Below, in pieces: positions 51,032-61,583 of a stretch of DNA of 64,000 bases (position 1 is its first letter; each line of letters opens with the position of its first letter). Position numbers and translations under genes: made by a program. Below the pieces are notes generated by a model. It was given only the letters and a program-made list of their open reading frames with translations, searched no databases and was not told the DNA's origin. The stretch is from Vibrio parahaemolyticus (GTDB lineage Bacteria; Pseudomonadota; Gammaproteobacteria; Enterobacterales; Vibrionaceae): assembly GCF_900460535.1 (NCBI RefSeq), contig NZ_UHIL01000001.1, forward strand, positions 2,108,001 to 2,172,000, read 5' to 3'.

Positions 51032-51994
51032 ATGAAAAGTCAATTTCTGCTAAGTGTAAAAGAGCATATGCTTACTCGCCATTATGCCAACAAAACTATC
51101 GAGAGTTACCTATTCTGGATAAAGCGCTTTATTGTATTCCATCAGCTTGCTCATCCATCGAAGTTATCTGAAGACGACGTTATTCGATTTCTCAGCCACC
51201 TCGCTATCGATGAAAAAGTTGCAGTCAAAACTCAAGCATTGGCGCTGAATGCTATTTCGTTTTTATATCGAGACTTTTTTAAAACCCCGCTTTCACTGGA
51301 TATGAGGTTCCAAAAATCACTGACGGAAAAGAAGCTCCCTGTTGTTTTGACTCGCGATGAAGTCCGCAGGTTTGTGCAACATATCGATCCGAGATATAAG
51401 CTTCACATCCAACTCCTATACGGTTCTGGGCTTCGAATTATGGAATGCCTTAGACTAAGAATCCAAGACATAGATTATGACTATGGTGCAGTGAGAGTCT
51501 GGCAAGGGAAAGGTGGAAAAAACCGTACGGTCACATTGGCGAAAGAGCTCCATGAGCCGCTAAAATCGCAGATGAACTTAGCAAGAAACTACTACTTCAA
51601 GGACCGGCATGTACCCGGATACGCAGGTGTTTACATCTCTGAAGGTTTGCGCCGTAAATATCCGAATGCAGAATTAGATTTCAATTGGCACTTTTTGTTT
51701 CCGTCTAACAAGTTAAGTGTCGACAAAGAGACAGGACAACTGCGAAGACATCATATAAATGAAAGCGCAATTCAAAGAGCGGTAAAGCGCTCCGCGCTCG
51801 ATGCAAACATAGAAAAAACGGTCACCTGTCACACGTTAAGACATAGCTTTGCAACGCATTTATTGGAATCTGGTGCTGATATTAGAACAGTACAAGAGCA
51901 GCTTGGTCACACCGATGTAAAGACCACCCAAATATATACCCACGTAATTGAGAGAGGTGCAGGCGGAGTCCTAAGCCCTTTATCAAGTCTTTAA
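51032..51994 (+). CDS. intIA: Integron integrase IntIA
   Basis: 320 aa tyrosine recombinase that inserts cassettes at attI and excises or shuffles them at attC. N-terminal SAM-like DNA-binding domain (about 1-90), catalytic domain with Arg in YGSGLRIMECLRLRIQDID, Lys in WQGKGGKNRT, HTLRHSFATHLL, LGHTDVKTTQ and the Tyr nucleophile in QIYTHV. The extra integron-specific helix region is present (about 185-225, RRKYPNAELDFNWHFLFPS), so it is a true IntI. It looks intact. I chose ATG 51032 because MKSQFLLSV is the usual start of Vibrio IntIA; there is little Shine-Dalgarno. Divergent from the array. Confidence 0.97.
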   Translation: MKSQFLLSVKEHMLTRHYANKTIESYLFWIKRFIVFHQLAHPSKLSEDDVIRFLSHLAIDEKVAVKTQALALNAISFLYRDFFKTPLSLDMRFQKSLTEKKLPVVLTRDEVRRFVQHIDPRYKLHIQLLYGSGLRIMECLRLRIQDIDYDYGAVRVWQGKGGKNRTVTLAKELHEPLKSQMNLARNYYFKDRHVPGYAGVYISEGLRRKYPNAELDFNWHFLFPSNKLSVDKETGQLRRHHINESAIQRAVKRSALDANIEKTVTCHTLRHSFATHLLESGADIRTVQEQLGHTDVKTTQIYTHVIERGAGGVLSPLSSL

Positions 51995-52022
51995 AAAAAC
52001 AAAAGCCACCTGGTTGGTGGCT
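51992..52022 (-). terminator. Terminator of the DUF2947-like gene
   Basis: Stem agccacc / ggtggct (52004-52022) followed on the minus strand by TTTTGTTTTTTT. It lies at the end of intIA and may also separate the two units. Confidence 0.85.
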
Positions 52023-52054
52023 AGTATCATGAGCGGGTGATGAGTTAGTACAAG

Positions 52055-52528
52055 TTAGTGACGCTCACCAAGTTTAACCATTCCTTTTGAGTCAAACCAC
52101 AATGCTTGCGAGCGGCGACGACCAATAAGAATAGGACCATCATCATAGAACAAAAAGTTCTTCCAATGCTTTTTAAAAATCGACCATTTTGTTTCTATGA
52201 CATTGTACTTTTCGTAACAGAAATACACGGTCACATCATCTTGCCAATCGATATGTGCATCAACTTCTTGTGGCATTTCAGGCTCATCCGATTCCCATGC
52301 AGCCATCCAATCTACAGATTCTAACCAATTTGATTCACTCATCGGCCAATCTTGTGAGCTTAGGCGATCCATATCAGGGCTTTGCGCGCTAATGTTCTCT
52401 TTCCAAAATTGCGCAGAACGAGCTTGGCTCATCGGCTTGATAAATGCCAAATCTTCTTCTGGCACTGGCATCGACTGATGCGTAAAAATCCATTTTCTTT
52501 GGTATTCATCCAAAGGCAAATAAGACAT
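52055..52528 (-). CDS. DUF2947-like protein
   Basis: 157 aa, soluble and Trp-rich. YLPLDEYQRKWIFTHQSMPV, PMSQARSAQFWKE, VTVYFCYEKYNVIET and WKNFLFYDDGPILIGRRRSQ recall DUF2947 of gamma-proteobacteria; the match is from memory. First stable chromosomal gene outside the integron, terminator-bounded. Function unknown. Confidence 0.75.
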   Translation of the reverse strand: MSYLPLDEYQRKWIFTHQSMPVPEEDLAFIKPMSQARSAQFWKENISAQSPDMDRLSSQDWPMSESNWLESVDWMAAWESDEPEMPQEVDAHIDWQDDVTVYFCYEKYNVIETKWSIFKKHWKNFLFYDDGPILIGRRRSQALWFDSKGMVKLGERH

Positions 52529-52541
52529 TCAGTCTCCTTTA

Positions 52542-53129
52542 TTACGATTTCAGCCAACCTTTCTCTGTGGCTTCTTCAATCAACTCTTTCGCTTTGTCCC
52601 ACAAGGTAACAGAGCCAAATTCAATTCGTTTATTAATGGTAAGCGCCTGTTCACGCGTTACACTATTCTCTTTCCAACTTTGACCATTGGTATGGTAGTT
52701 CAAGAGCATGGGAATTAAACGATCAAGCGCTTTTGCATATTTTGCATCATCACTCTGCGCGGCTTCAAACTCTAGCCAAAGCGCTAATAATTCTTGCCCT
52801 TGATCTGTTGGTAACATACCAAATAAGCGTTCAGCGGCTTTTATTTCTTTTTCTGCTTGCTCTTTTGAAGCTGCAGTATCATAAACAAACGTGTCGCCTG
52901 CGTCGATCTCAACAACGTCATGTATCAATAGCATTTTCATCACTCGACAGATATCGACTGGCGCATTTGCGTGCTCGACCATTAAGACTGCCATCAATGT
53001 GACATGCCAACTGTGCTCACCACTGTTTTCAAGACGACCTTCGGCGCTTTTCACCCGAGTACGACGCAATACGCTTTTGAGCTTATCAAGCTCAATGAGT
53101 AATGCTAACTGCTTTTCTAATCGATCCAT
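52542..53129 (-). CDS. HD-domain hydrolase, YfbR-like
   Basis: 195 aa. HD-superfamily metal ligands: His in GEHSWHV, HD in LLIHDVVEIDAGDTF, and Asp in KALDRLIPML. Same arrangement as 5'-deoxynucleotidases such as YfbR and related HD_3 proteins, so a nucleotide phosphatase role is likely. Its start lies one base from the stop of the gene at 53131, so the two are probably cotranscribed. Confidence 0.87.
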   Translation of the reverse strand: MDRLEKQLALLIELDKLKSVLRRTRVKSAEGRLENSGEHSWHVTLMAVLMVEHANAPVDICRVMKMLLIHDVVEIDAGDTFVYDTAASKEQAEKEIKAAERLFGMLPTDQGQELLALWLEFEAAQSDDAKYAKALDRLIPMLLNYHTNGQSWKENSVTREQALTINKRIEFGSVTLWDKAKELIEEATEKGWLKS

Positions 53130-53130
53130 A

Positions 53131-53715
53131 TTAGCGCCCTTCTTGCTGCCAATGAGGGTTAGTTAATGATGTCAGCACATGATCTTGCCATTCACCATTG
53201 ATCAAAAGGTAATCTTTTGCGTAACCTTCTTTGCTAAACCCGACAAACTCTAGCACAGCTTCACTGCGTTTGTTATGAGGCATATAGCCGGCTTGGATAC
53301 GATGCATTTTTTGCACGTTAAACATGTAGTCGCATGCCATTTTTAACCCACGACGCATATAGCCGTGACCTTGTGCCTCTTCCGCCAAGGAATAGCCAAC
53401 GTTACAGCTATAAAATGGAAAACGACTCATACTGCTGAATGAAATCGTTCCTAGCATGCGCCCTGTATCAACATGAATTAGCAAGCAATAGTAGCCAAGC
53501 CCCATGCGATGAAGCTCGTTCAACTTAATCAGTTTTTGGAGCCAACCATTAACAGAGAAAAACGCCTCTTCTCGCTTTGGTTCAAATGGCTTCAAATAAT
53601 CGCGATTAGATTGAAAATACGCCGCGATCATATCGGCATCACCGATTTCAGCGGTTCGTAGAAGCAAGTCGCCGTCCAACTTGTGAACGGCGATTGATGA
53701 ACTATGATCTTCCAT
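53131..53715 (-). CDS. rimJ: RimJ/RimL-family N-acetyltransferase
   Basis: 194 aa. RimJ-type features: LLLRTAEIGDADMIAAYFQS, DYLKPFEP, NVGYSLAEEAQGHGYMRRGL (acetyl-CoA loop) and RIQAGYMPHNKRSEAVLE. RimJ acetylates the N-terminus of ribosomal protein S5; a paralogue role is possible. Start taken as ATG 53715; TTG 53727 is nearer to GGGAAG but too close to it. Confidence 0.82.
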   Translation of the reverse strand: MEDHSSSIAVHKLDGDLLLRTAEIGDADMIAAYFQSNRDYLKPFEPKREEAFFSVNGWLQKLIKLNELHRMGLGYYCLLIHVDTGRMLGTISFSSMSRFPFYSCNVGYSLAEEAQGHGYMRRGLKMACDYMFNVQKMHRIQAGYMPHNKRSEAVLEFVGFSKEGYAKDYLLINGEWQDHVLTSLTNPHWQQEGR

Positions 53716-53751
53716 TACAAACGACAACTTCCCTTTTCTTGATTACTCGCG

Positions 53752-55296
53752 TTAATTCTTACGAATCCCATAGTCACGTAACTTATTCGCAATAGACGTG
53801 TGCGACACATTCAAACGCTTCGCTAACTTACGGCTTGACGGGAACGACTGGTACAAACGCTCCAACACCTGGGATTCATAATCACGCATTATCTCGTCCA
53901 AAGAACCATCAATATTGAGCGTTGCACTGCCCCCGCCAACTGACTGCGGCTGTGGCAAATTAAAATGTTCGGCTTTCAGTAAATGACCATCCATTTCTGT
54001 TAGCGCTCGCAACACCATATTATCTAGCTGACGCATGTTACCCGGCCATTGGTAGCCGGCCAGAGCATCAACCAAACCGTCATCCAGCCCCGGCTTATCG
54101 ATACCCAGCTGCTGCGCGTGTTTTGTCACGAACAAATCCAGCAAAGGTGCCACATCATTCGAGCGCTTACGCAGTGGAGGAATGCTTAACGTCAGTACAT
54201 TGAGGCGATAATACAAATCTTCACGGAACATACCCGCTTCAGAAAGCTCAGCAAGGTTATGTTTTGTCGAAGCAATAATGCGAACATCTACATGCATTTC
54301 ATCTTCTGCACCAACACGACGGAAGTTACCATCTTGTAGAAAACGAAGAAGTTTGATTTGCAGATGAGCACTCATCTCACCAATTTCATCAAGAAATACC
54401 GTACCACCATTTGCCTGTTCAAAAATACCTTTGTGGCCTTGTTCGTGATTGAATGAACCCGGCGCATGACCAAACAGCTCGGTTTCTGCAACGTCATCTG
54501 GCATGGATGCACAGCTCAACACAAGGAATGGTTTACTCGCACGGCTAGAACGACTATGACAGGCTTTTGCGAGCATTTCTTTGCCAGTACCTGTTTCACC
54601 TTCGATTAGTAGCGGTTGATCCAGAACAGAAAGCTTCTTAGCCTGATTAATCAATGCTTTATGGCGGTTTGATATTCCTACAAAGTGCTCAAAACCCAAT
54701 GGATTATGCAACGGCAGTCTTTCTTCGATTTGCGTGCCGTGCTGGCTTGTTCGAATCGTCATCAAAGTGCTTGCAAGCGTAGAATTTTGCGCTTCGTCTC
54801 TGATATAGACAGGCATGAGCTCTAAGATGTAATCCAACCCATCAATAACTAGGTTTTCACGAGTACGAGCGTTCACGCCTTCAGACCAACGAGAGAAACG
54901 GACGCTTGGTAATAACGCACCAATCTGAGTGCCGATGACTTCTTGTTTATGCAGGCCGAGTAGCGACAAAGCAGACATGTTCGCCATATCGACAGCACCT
55001 TTGAGGTCGATTGCAAAAACCGGGTCCGGCAAATTATCAACCAACGAAAGCAGCTCAGTGTTGTGGCGCTCCATTGGCATAAATTGGATTTTACGTACGT
55101 CTTTAACCCCCCGAATACGGCGGATTTCAGCCATCAACTCACTAAAAGTATCAAAATCAATATCTGGGCAATTTAAATAGATGATGCCACTGATATCGAT
55201 TTCAATACCACGTAAGTCGATACTTTTAGACGCTAAAATATCGAGCAGTTCTCGGGTAAGACCGAGTCTATCTTCACATAAGACTTCAAGACGCAC
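53752..55296 (-). CDS. tyrR: Transcriptional regulator TyrR
   Basis: 514 aa. Aromatic amino acid regulator: N-terminal ACT domain (about 1-75), PAS domain (about 80-190), AAA+ domain with Walker A GETGTGKE and Walker B GGTVFLDEIGE, and C-terminal HTH (SRKLAKRLNVSHTSIANKLR). The sigma54-contact loop reads GHAPGSFN rather than GAFTGA, as expected for TyrR, which acts with sigma70. Start is GTG 55296. A palindrome just upstream may be its own operator. Confidence 0.95.
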   Translation of the reverse strand: MRLEVLCEDRLGLTRELLDILASKSIDLRGIEIDISGIIYLNCPDIDFDTFSELMAEIRRIRGVKDVRKIQFMPMERHNTELLSLVDNLPDPVFAIDLKGAVDMANMSALSLLGLHKQEVIGTQIGALLPSVRFSRWSEGVNARTRENLVIDGLDYILELMPVYIRDEAQNSTLASTLMTIRTSQHGTQIEERLPLHNPLGFEHFVGISNRHKALINQAKKLSVLDQPLLIEGETGTGKEMLAKACHSRSSRASKPFLVLSCASMPDDVAETELFGHAPGSFNHEQGHKGIFEQANGGTVFLDEIGEMSAHLQIKLLRFLQDGNFRRVGAEDEMHVDVRIIASTKHNLAELSEAGMFREDLYYRLNVLTLSIPPLRKRSNDVAPLLDLFVTKHAQQLGIDKPGLDDGLVDALAGYQWPGNMRQLDNMVLRALTEMDGHLLKAEHFNLPQPQSVGGGSATLNIDGSLDEIMRDYESQVLERLYQSFPSSRKLAKRLNVSHTSIANKLRDYGIRKN

Positions 55297-55318
55297 TGAA
55301 AATATCCCAATTCACAAC

Positions 55319-55336
55319 TGTCAGGAAAAGTTGACA
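55319..55336 (-). promoter_or_regulatory. TyrR-box-like palindrome before tyrR
   Basis: TGTCAG-N6-TTGACA resembles the TGTAAA-N6-TTTACA TyrR box, 23 bases before the start, compatible with autoregulation. It is also part of a 7-bp-arm hairpin that might end ycjF transcripts. Confidence 0.4.
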
Positions 55337-55396
55337 GTAGTTTCTATCAAGCTTGTATTGGCGTCAAGCAATCCTATCGGTCAAAGGTGATATTCG

Positions 55397-56437
55397 TTAT
55401 GGTTTCATCGTGATTGATGCAACTTTCGCCACCACGGCTTTGCGGATAGTCCCGAGTTTGACTTGGCGATCAGGATACCAAGGAAGCGGACGCAGTAAGG
55501 CCATCGCTTTCAATCCTAAACGCGCAGTAAGAATCCCCACGCCAAGCCCCTGCCCTGCACGAGCAGAAACTTTGCCAGCAAGATCCATCGACATCAAATC
55601 CATACCGGCGTCAATGGCTAACTCACTTGCACCTGCCGCTGCCATATTCACGAATACCGCTCTCAATAGCTTGATGCGCGAAGCATAACCTAATTCAACG
55701 CCATACACTTTGGATAAGTTATCGATCATTTTGAAGTTTCGCCACGCCACCAGCAACATATCAGCGGCGGCGAGTGGACTTACCGCAACTAGCGCAGCAG
55801 ACTCAGTCGCGTGCTGAGAAACCACTTTTGTAGCGAGCTTGTCTTGTTGACTAACGACCATAGAATCGTACATATCGAGGATTTCCGCATCACTGTGTGC
55901 TGGGTTAATGCTGTTCTGCCAGCGATCAAAGCCTGGGTTCTCTGCTAAAACACCACTCTGTTCCGCCACCTTTTCGCAAAACACCTTGCCTTTACCCACA
56001 CTGTCACTGTGAACGAGCAGTTCGGCTTCTTCTTGAATGCTGAAATGATTTCTTAATTTACGTAGCTTCCAGAGTTCTTTACCGATAGCACCGAGGCCCA
56101 ATGAAGCCACTGCAGTAATGAAACCCGCCCAACCTAATGCTAGCCAGTCAGCTGTTTGCACCGCAGTGACAAATGAGTCTACAGCCTGCCACCCGACCAA
56201 TCCGGCAAAAGTAGCAAACACGCCGGTTGCGAGCCATTTTCTGCTCGGCCTAGGGCGAATCACATGTTCAAGTTGCAGTTCTTGTTCGGTTTCAATTCGA
56301 TCTTCTTCTATCTTCACTGGTACAAAAGTTTCTTTTTCACTGAATGTCTTTTGCGCCGTTAACTCTGGTGAATCCGATTGCTGCTCTTTCTCTAGTGCTT
56401 TGTCAGAGAAAATTTGTTTCTGCTTCAATTCGCTCAT
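55397..56437 (-). CDS. ycjF: YcjF family membrane protein
   Basis: 346 aa. Acidic N-terminus, two membrane segments at about residues 70-88 and 98-118, and the DUF697/TIGR01620-type C-terminal part ([40 protein letters not shown]). ATG overlaps the ycjX stop by four bases (ATGA). Paired with ycjX in many gamma-proteobacteria; role in envelope or phage-shock-like stress suggested, not proven. Confidence 0.92.
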   Translation of the reverse strand: MSELKQKQIFSDKALEKEQQSDSPELTAQKTFSEKETFVPVKIEEDRIETEQELQLEHVIRPRPSRKWLATGVFATFAGLVGWQAVDSFVTAVQTADWLALGWAGFITAVASLGLGAIGKELWKLRKLRNHFSIQEEAELLVHSDSVGKGKVFCEKVAEQSGVLAENPGFDRWQNSINPAHSDAEILDMYDSMVVSQQDKLATKVVSQHATESAALVAVSPLAAADMLLVAWRNFKMIDNLSKVYGVELGYASRIKLLRAVFVNMAAAGASELAIDAGMDLMSMDLAGKVSARAGQGLGVGILTARLGLKAMALLRPLPWYPDRQVKLGTIRKAVVAKVASITMKP

Positions 56438-57810
56438 TTCAATTTGTCTCCTAGCAGATAATCCAGTGCTTTATCTAGACGTATGTGTTTCATCGGTTCA
56501 TCACTTGCTGACGGCATAGGACGGAAGGAAGTAAAGTCAAAACCACTGTTTTGCCAATAGGCGGCATTGGGTAGCTTCTTCGGCACCTCTCCTGGGAACA
56601 TCGTCATTGGCTCACCGTTTAAGGTCGTACCTTGTAACGCCGAAATGGTTTTGTCGCCTGAGGTAATAAAACCTGAAGTGGTCGCTTGGATGGAGGCAAT
56701 GCTCATACAACTCATTTCAATGTTCTCATAAGCAGCGGTTTGCCATGCTGGGTGCACCATTTGTTGCAGTAGAGAAACAAGATGCGGATGCTGATCTGGT
56801 GTCACGTGATCGGCCTTGGTGGCGGCAAATAGCACTTTGTCTATTTTTGGCGAGAACAAACGACGCAAAAAGCTACTGCGACCATAACGAAAGCTGTGCA
56901 TGATCTGCTCAAGAGCCTGACGCATATCATAAAACGCCTCGTCGCCAGCATTAAGTGGCTGTAAACAATCCACCAGCACAATTTGGCGGTCAAATGTTGC
57001 AAAATGGTGCTTATAAAACGCTTTCACGACTTTTTGCTGATATTCATGAAAACGCGCTTCTAACATGGCTAAGTTACTGCCTTTAGGCGCTTTGCTTTCC
57101 GATTCAAATCGACAAGGAAAGAACTGTAACACCGGTGCACCAGCAAGCTCCCCTGGTAACACAAATCGTCCTGGCTGAACCCAGTGCAGCCCAGCATCTT
57201 TACAAGCATGGAGATAATCCGTGTAAGCGTGAGCCACTTTCTCTAGCTGTTTTTCATCTGCATCCGCATTGAGCTCAATCTGTTCGAGTTCAGCTAGCCA
57301 TGCTTGAGCTAACTCTTTGCGTTTGCCTTTCAGCGCGTCAAACTGCGTTTGAGACCAACTCGAAAAATTCATATCGAGCAAAGGCAAGTCCAATAGCCAT
57401 TCACCCGGATAGTCGATGATGTCAACATTGAGAACCGCCGTTTTACTGAGCAGCTTCTTGGTCGTTTTCTTTGGTTTGTATTTTAAAGCTAGGCGAATTT
57501 CGCTCACATCACGCGTTGGCACAGGCCATTGTGGTGGGTTCGCATGAATCTGGCTCATCGCCTCGTCGTAAGCAAAGCGAGGCACCATCATATTGGTTTG
57601 AGGTTCACGCTTTGCACCAATAAGGCGTTTGTCTCTCGCGGCGGTCAATAAAGGTAGATTGTCGTGAGTGGCGGTGTGAAGCAACTGATTAACCAAAGAC
57701 GTGATAAAGGCCGTTTTACCCGCTCGGGATAACCCAGTTACCGCAATTCTTACATTAGAATCCATACCACGGCTGATAAAGTCGTTCACTTCTTGCTTTA
57801 TTCTTTTCAT
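56434..57810 (-). CDS. ycjX: YcjX family P-loop GTPase
   Basis: 458 aa. Walker A is [20 protein letters not shown] near the N-terminus; later [14 protein letters not shown] is the switch II region and FAATKADHV a base-recognition motif. First gene of the ycjX-ycjF operon. It has ATG 57810. Confidence 0.94.
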   Translation of the reverse strand: MKRIKQEVNDFISRGMDSNVRIAVTGLSRAGKTAFITSLVNQLLHTATHDNLPLLTAARDKRLIGAKREPQTNMMVPRFAYDEAMSQIHANPPQWPVPTRDVSEIRLALKYKPKKTTKKLLSKTAVLNVDIIDYPGEWLLDLPLLDMNFSSWSQTQFDALKGKRKELAQAWLAELEQIELNADADEKQLEKVAHAYTDYLHACKDAGLHWVQPGRFVLPGELAGAPVLQFFPCRFESESKAPKGSNLAMLEARFHEYQQKVVKAFYKHHFATFDRQIVLVDCLQPLNAGDEAFYDMRQALEQIMHSFRYGRSSFLRRLFSPKIDKVLFAATKADHVTPDQHPHLVSLLQQMVHPAWQTAAYENIEMSCMSIASIQATTSGFITSGDKTISALQGTTLNGEPMTMFPGEVPKKLPNAAYWQNSGFDFTSFRPMPSASDEPMKHIRLDKALDYLLGDKLK

Positions 57811-57970
57811 AGTTTTTATTTATCTCACCAGTTTTTATACCCAACGCTTCAATAGAAGTAACTTGAGTATCACGAGTCTAAGTTTACCAACCTTAATCAA
57901 AGATGAACAAAATCTGCAATCTAGTGCTGACCTCGATAAGTGTAAAATATTGCTGCCTATAAACGGAAAA

Positions 57971-57992
57971 GCCTCTGAATCACTTCAGAGGC
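57971..57992 (-). terminator. Terminator of small membrane gene
   Basis: Nine-bp perfect stem gcctctgaa / ttcagaggc, loop tcac, then TTTTCCGTTT on the minus strand. Confidence 0.85.
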
Positions 57993-58021
57993 TTATATAT
58001 TCTAACTAGAGGCTTGATGTT

Positions 58022-58207
58022 CTAATCTTCTTCAATCAGCTTGTAGATAACAAAGAGTGCGATTTCAAGAACAAACCAAAGCACACAAGTGATGGTGACG
58101 TATTTCTCATCAAAAATACTGATACCGTGAAGAATCAAGTCGTAGCCAACAAAGCCACCAACCACTACAGCAAGAATAATTTGTAGAATCTGAATAAAAC
58201 GAGGCAT
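58022..58207 (-). CDS. Small two-TM protein
   Basis: 61 aa: membrane segments at about residues 5-24 and 38-57, acidic end IEED. ATG 58207 follows GGAGA by six bases. Flanked by terminators, so monocistronic. Not recognised beyond being a typical small inner-membrane protein. Confidence 0.78.
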   Translation of the reverse strand: MPRFIQILQIILAVVVGGFVGYDLILHGISIFDEKYVTITCVLWFVLEIALFVIYKLIEED

Positions 58208-58280
58208 GCCGTCTCCTAATTATTGTTCGCATAACGTTTGATTGCTATGCCCTAAGGTTTATATCTACATTATATAGACA

Positions 58281-58306
58281 AAAAGTGCAGTTTTCGCTGC
58301 ACTTTT
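58281..58306 (-). terminator. Terminator of fumarase gene
   Basis: Ten-bp perfect stem aaaagtgcag / ctgcactttt with a six-base loop, 75 bases beyond the fumarase stop; A/T tails work on both strands. Confidence 0.85.
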
Positions 58307-58380
58307 GTCAAATGTTTGCTAGGTAAATCAGCACCTTGTCACATTCTCTCTACTGAGACAATGTAAGATTACCGTTTACC

Positions 58381-59898
58381 TTACGCTTCCATCTCTTGAA
58401 TTTTTACTTTCCAAGTGTCAGGACCGATTTGGTGCGCGTTAACGCCATTTGAGTCTACAGCCACTGTTACTGGCATATCTTCAACTTCAAATTCGTAAAT
58501 CGCTTCCATACCTAAATCTTCAAATGCAACAACGCGAGCTTTCTTGATCGCTTTCGCCACCAAGTACGCAGCGCCACCAACAGCCATTAGGTAAACCGCT
58601 TTGTGATTCTTGATAGATTCAACCGTTGCAGGGCCACGCTCAGCTTTACCGATCATGCCCATGATGCCGGTTTTTTCTAACATCATATCGGTGAATTTAT
58701 CCATACGAGTTGATGTTGTTGGGCCAGCAGGACCAACGACCTCATCACCAACTGCATCGACAGGACCTACGTAGTAAATGAACTTACCGTTTAGATCTAC
58801 GCCTTCAGGTAGACCTTCACCGTTATCTAACATGCCTTGAATACGTTTATGCGCCGCATCACGACCAGTCAGAATTTTACCTGATAGAAGAACAGTTTCG
58901 CCTGTCTTCCACTCTTGTACTTCTTCTTTAGTGATCGTGTCTAAGTTTACGCGACGCGTATTTTCGCCCGCTTCCCAAGTAATGTCTGGCCAATCTTCTA
59001 GTTTAGGTGGCGTTAGCTCTGCTGGGCCGCTGCCATCAAGCGTGAAGTGTACGTGACGAGTCGCCGCACAGTTCGGGATCAAACAAACAGGCTTAGAAGC
59101 CGCGTGCGTTGGCGCAGTTTTGATCTTAACGTCGACAACAGTCGTCAAACCGCCAAGGCCTTGCGCGCCGATACCAAGTTTGTTCACGCGGTTGAAGATA
59201 TCAAGACGAAGCTCTTCTTCTGCGTTTTGTGGGCCACGGTCGATAAGTTCTTGAATATCGATGTGTTCCATTAGAGATTCTTTTGCCAATACCGCTGCTT
59301 TTTCAGCCGTACCGCCAATACCAATGCCAAGCATGCCTGGTGGACACCAGCCCGCGCCCATTGTTGGTAGCGTTTTCTCTACCCACTCAGCAATATCGTC
59401 AGATGGGTTTAGCATCACCATCTTAGTTTTGTTTTCACTACCGCCGCCCTTCGCTGCGATCTGAATTTCAACTTTATCGCCCGGTACCATGTTGATGTGT
59501 ACGACAGCAGGCGTGTTGTCTTTGGTATTAATACGTTTACCGGCAGGATCCATAAGTACTGACGCACGCAACGGGTTGTCTGGGTTCGTATACGCTTGTC
59601 GAACACCTTCATCTACCATCTGCTGAACCGTCATGTCGGTTGAGTCCCATTGCACGCCCATACCGATGTTGACGAAACACGTCACGATGCCAGTATCCTG
59701 ACAAATTGGTCGGTGACCTTCTGCTGACATTCGGGAGTTAATTAGGATCTGAGCAATCGCGTCTTTCGCGGCTTGACTCTCTTCGCGGTGATAGGCTTTT
59801 TCAAGAGCTTGAACAAAGTCTAGCGGGTGGTAGTAAGAAATATACTGTAGCGCATCAGCGACACTGCTGATTACATCCTGCTTGCGTATTACCGTCAT
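58381..59898 (-). CDS. fumA: Fumarate hydratase class I
   Basis: 505 aa. Iron-sulfur class I fumarase converting fumarate and malate in the TCA cycle. N-terminal part with HRPICQDTG (cluster Cys), GGGSENKTKM and WCPPGMLGIGIGGTAE, further cluster Cys in LIPNCAATRH, and C-terminal beta domain with DAVGDEVVGPAGPTTSTRMDKF. Full length and intact. ATG at 59898. Cannot be assigned to FumA rather than FumB by sequence alone. Confidence 0.95.
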   Translation of the reverse strand: MTVIRKQDVISSVADALQYISYYHPLDFVQALEKAYHREESQAAKDAIAQILINSRMSAEGHRPICQDTGIVTCFVNIGMGVQWDSTDMTVQQMVDEGVRQAYTNPDNPLRASVLMDPAGKRINTKDNTPAVVHINMVPGDKVEIQIAAKGGGSENKTKMVMLNPSDDIAEWVEKTLPTMGAGWCPPGMLGIGIGGTAEKAAVLAKESLMEHIDIQELIDRGPQNAEEELRLDIFNRVNKLGIGAQGLGGLTTVVDVKIKTAPTHAASKPVCLIPNCAATRHVHFTLDGSGPAELTPPKLEDWPDITWEAGENTRRVNLDTITKEEVQEWKTGETVLLSGKILTGRDAAHKRIQGMLDNGEGLPEGVDLNGKFIYYVGPVDAVGDEVVGPAGPTTSTRMDKFTDMMLEKTGIMGMIGKAERGPATVESIKNHKAVYLMAVGGAAYLVAKAIKKARVVAFEDLGMEAIYEFEVEDMPVTVAVDSNGVNAHQIGPDTWKVKIQEMEA

Positions 59899-60160
59899 TA
59901 CATGCCTCGTTATAGTTATGCTTCCATTATTGGCTTGGCTTCAATCGTGTTTGTTGAGCTTATTGCTCTTTTGAGCTTCGTTTTTTTATAAACAATTGTC
60001 GAACGGCTGATATCGACACACGAAACGCTGAAGTCGCCTACTTGTAAACCATCTCAAAACCCTATGAATAGAGGGAGTTTGGCTATACAGAGGAATATGA
60101 TACTCTTGCTGCCCATGACATGCCATGCAGTGAACGATCTCTTTGTCACAAATTACACAA

Positions 60161-61534
60161 ATGAACAACATGGACAATCAATTCATTGATTTTAAAGCGC
60201 TGGAATACGCGCCAGAGTTTGCTCTTCACCTCTTTTCTCGCATTCAACACCAGCCTTGGGCGATGTTGCTGCGTTCTGCATCAAAAACGCATATCGATAG
60301 TCGCTTCGATGTATTGGTTGCCAACCCAATTGCAACGTTAGAAACCATTGCCGACAGCACACAAGTTGAAACGCCATCGAATGCCTATTCAACTCAAGAT
60401 GACCCATTCACGCTGCTTCATCAGTTGCAAGAACAGTGGCTTCCTCACGTTGAGTTAGATAAAGAATTGGATTTGCCTTTTGTCGGCGGAGCGCTCGGTT
60501 ACTTCAGTTACGATTTAGGTCGACGCGTAGAAACAATGCCAGAACAGGCCGAAAAGGATCTTAACGCGCCTGATATGGCGGTAGGTCTGTATGAATGGGC
60601 CGTCGTTGTTGACCACAAGCTTAAAAAAGCATACTTAGTCGGTCAGAATATCGAGCAAGCTTGGCAATGGTTAGACAAACAAGAAGCGGAGCAAAGTGTA
60701 GACTTCGCTCTGTCTGGCGATTGGCAGTCAAACATGACGAAAGAGAGCTACGCTACTCGCTTTGACAAGGTGCAAGAATACTTGTTGAGCGGTGACTGCT
60801 ATCAGATCAATTTGGCGCAACGCTTTAACGCACCGTATCAAGGCAGCGAGTGGCAAGCGTATCTGAAATTGGAGTCCGCCAACCAAGCGCCATTCTCAGC
60901 GTTTATCCGCATGCCTGAGTCTTCGATTTTGAGTATCTCTCCAGAGCGCTTTTTAGAACTCAAAGATCGCGTCATTGAAACGAAACCAATCAAAGGTACT
61001 CGCCCACGCAGCGAAGATCCAAAGCAAGATAACGCTAATGCCCATGACTTGCAGACAGCGGAAAAAGATCAGGCAGAAAACCTGATGATTGTCGATTTGC
61101 TGCGTAATGACATTGGTCGAGTTGCATCACCGGGTAGCGTTCACGTGCCAAAGCTGTTTGATATTGAAAGCTTCCCTGCCGTGCATCATTTGGTGAGCAC
61201 CATTCGTGCGAATTTGGACGAGCAATATTCTCCTGCAGATTTGCTACGAGCGTGCTTCCCGGGCGGTTCAATTACGGGCGCACCTAAAGTTCGCGCAATG
61301 CAGATCATTGAAGAGTTGGAGCCGCATCGACGCAGCGCGTATTGCGGCAGTATTGGCTACATTTCTCGCCATGGTCGTATGGATACCAGCATCACCATCC
61401 GCACTCTCGTAGCGGAAAATCACAAACTGTACGCTTGGGCTGGCGGCGGCGTCGTTGCAGATAGCGATTGTGCCTCTGAATATCAAGAAACGTTGGATAA
61501 GCTTTCAAAGATTTTGCCAGCGCTGCAATCGTAG
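60161..61534 (+). CDS. pabB: Aminodeoxychorismate synthase component I
   Basis: 457 aa. Chorismate-binding enzyme that makes 4-amino-4-deoxychorismate for folate. N-terminal half with GALGYFSYDLGR; catalytic half with SGDCYQINLAQRF, PERFLEL, ETKPIKGTRPR, AENLMIVDLLRNDIGRVA, PGGSITGAPKVRAM and YAWAGGGVVADSD. PIKGT with Lys is the PabB signature that separates it from TrpE. Start taken as ATG 60161; a second ATG follows at 60170 and a TTG lies at 60143, none with a good ribosome site. Divergent from fumA across about 260 bp. Confidence 0.95.
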   Translation: MNNMDNQFIDFKALEYAPEFALHLFSRIQHQPWAMLLRSASKTHIDSRFDVLVANPIATLETIADSTQVETPSNAYSTQDDPFTLLHQLQEQWLPHVELDKELDLPFVGGALGYFSYDLGRRVETMPEQAEKDLNAPDMAVGLYEWAVVVDHKLKKAYLVGQNIEQAWQWLDKQEAEQSVDFALSGDWQSNMTKESYATRFDKVQEYLLSGDCYQINLAQRFNAPYQGSEWQAYLKLESANQAPFSAFIRMPESSILSISPERFLELKDRVIETKPIKGTRPRSEDPKQDNANAHDLQTAEKDQAENLMIVDLLRNDIGRVASPGSVHVPKLFDIESFPAVHHLVSTIRANLDEQYSPADLLRACFPGGSITGAPKVRAMQIIEELEPHRRSAYCGSIGYISRHGRMDTSITIRTLVAENHKLYAWAGGGVVADSDCASEYQETLDKLSKILPALQS

Positions 61535-61583
61535 GTTTCGACAGATGACAACGTCTCTTGAATCCTGCTGATGAAAACAAGTC

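Noticed and set aside
59986..60177. 63-codon minus-strand ORF between fumA and pabB
   Set aside because: It covers the divergent promoter region and the pabB start, and has no ribosome site or recognisable product.
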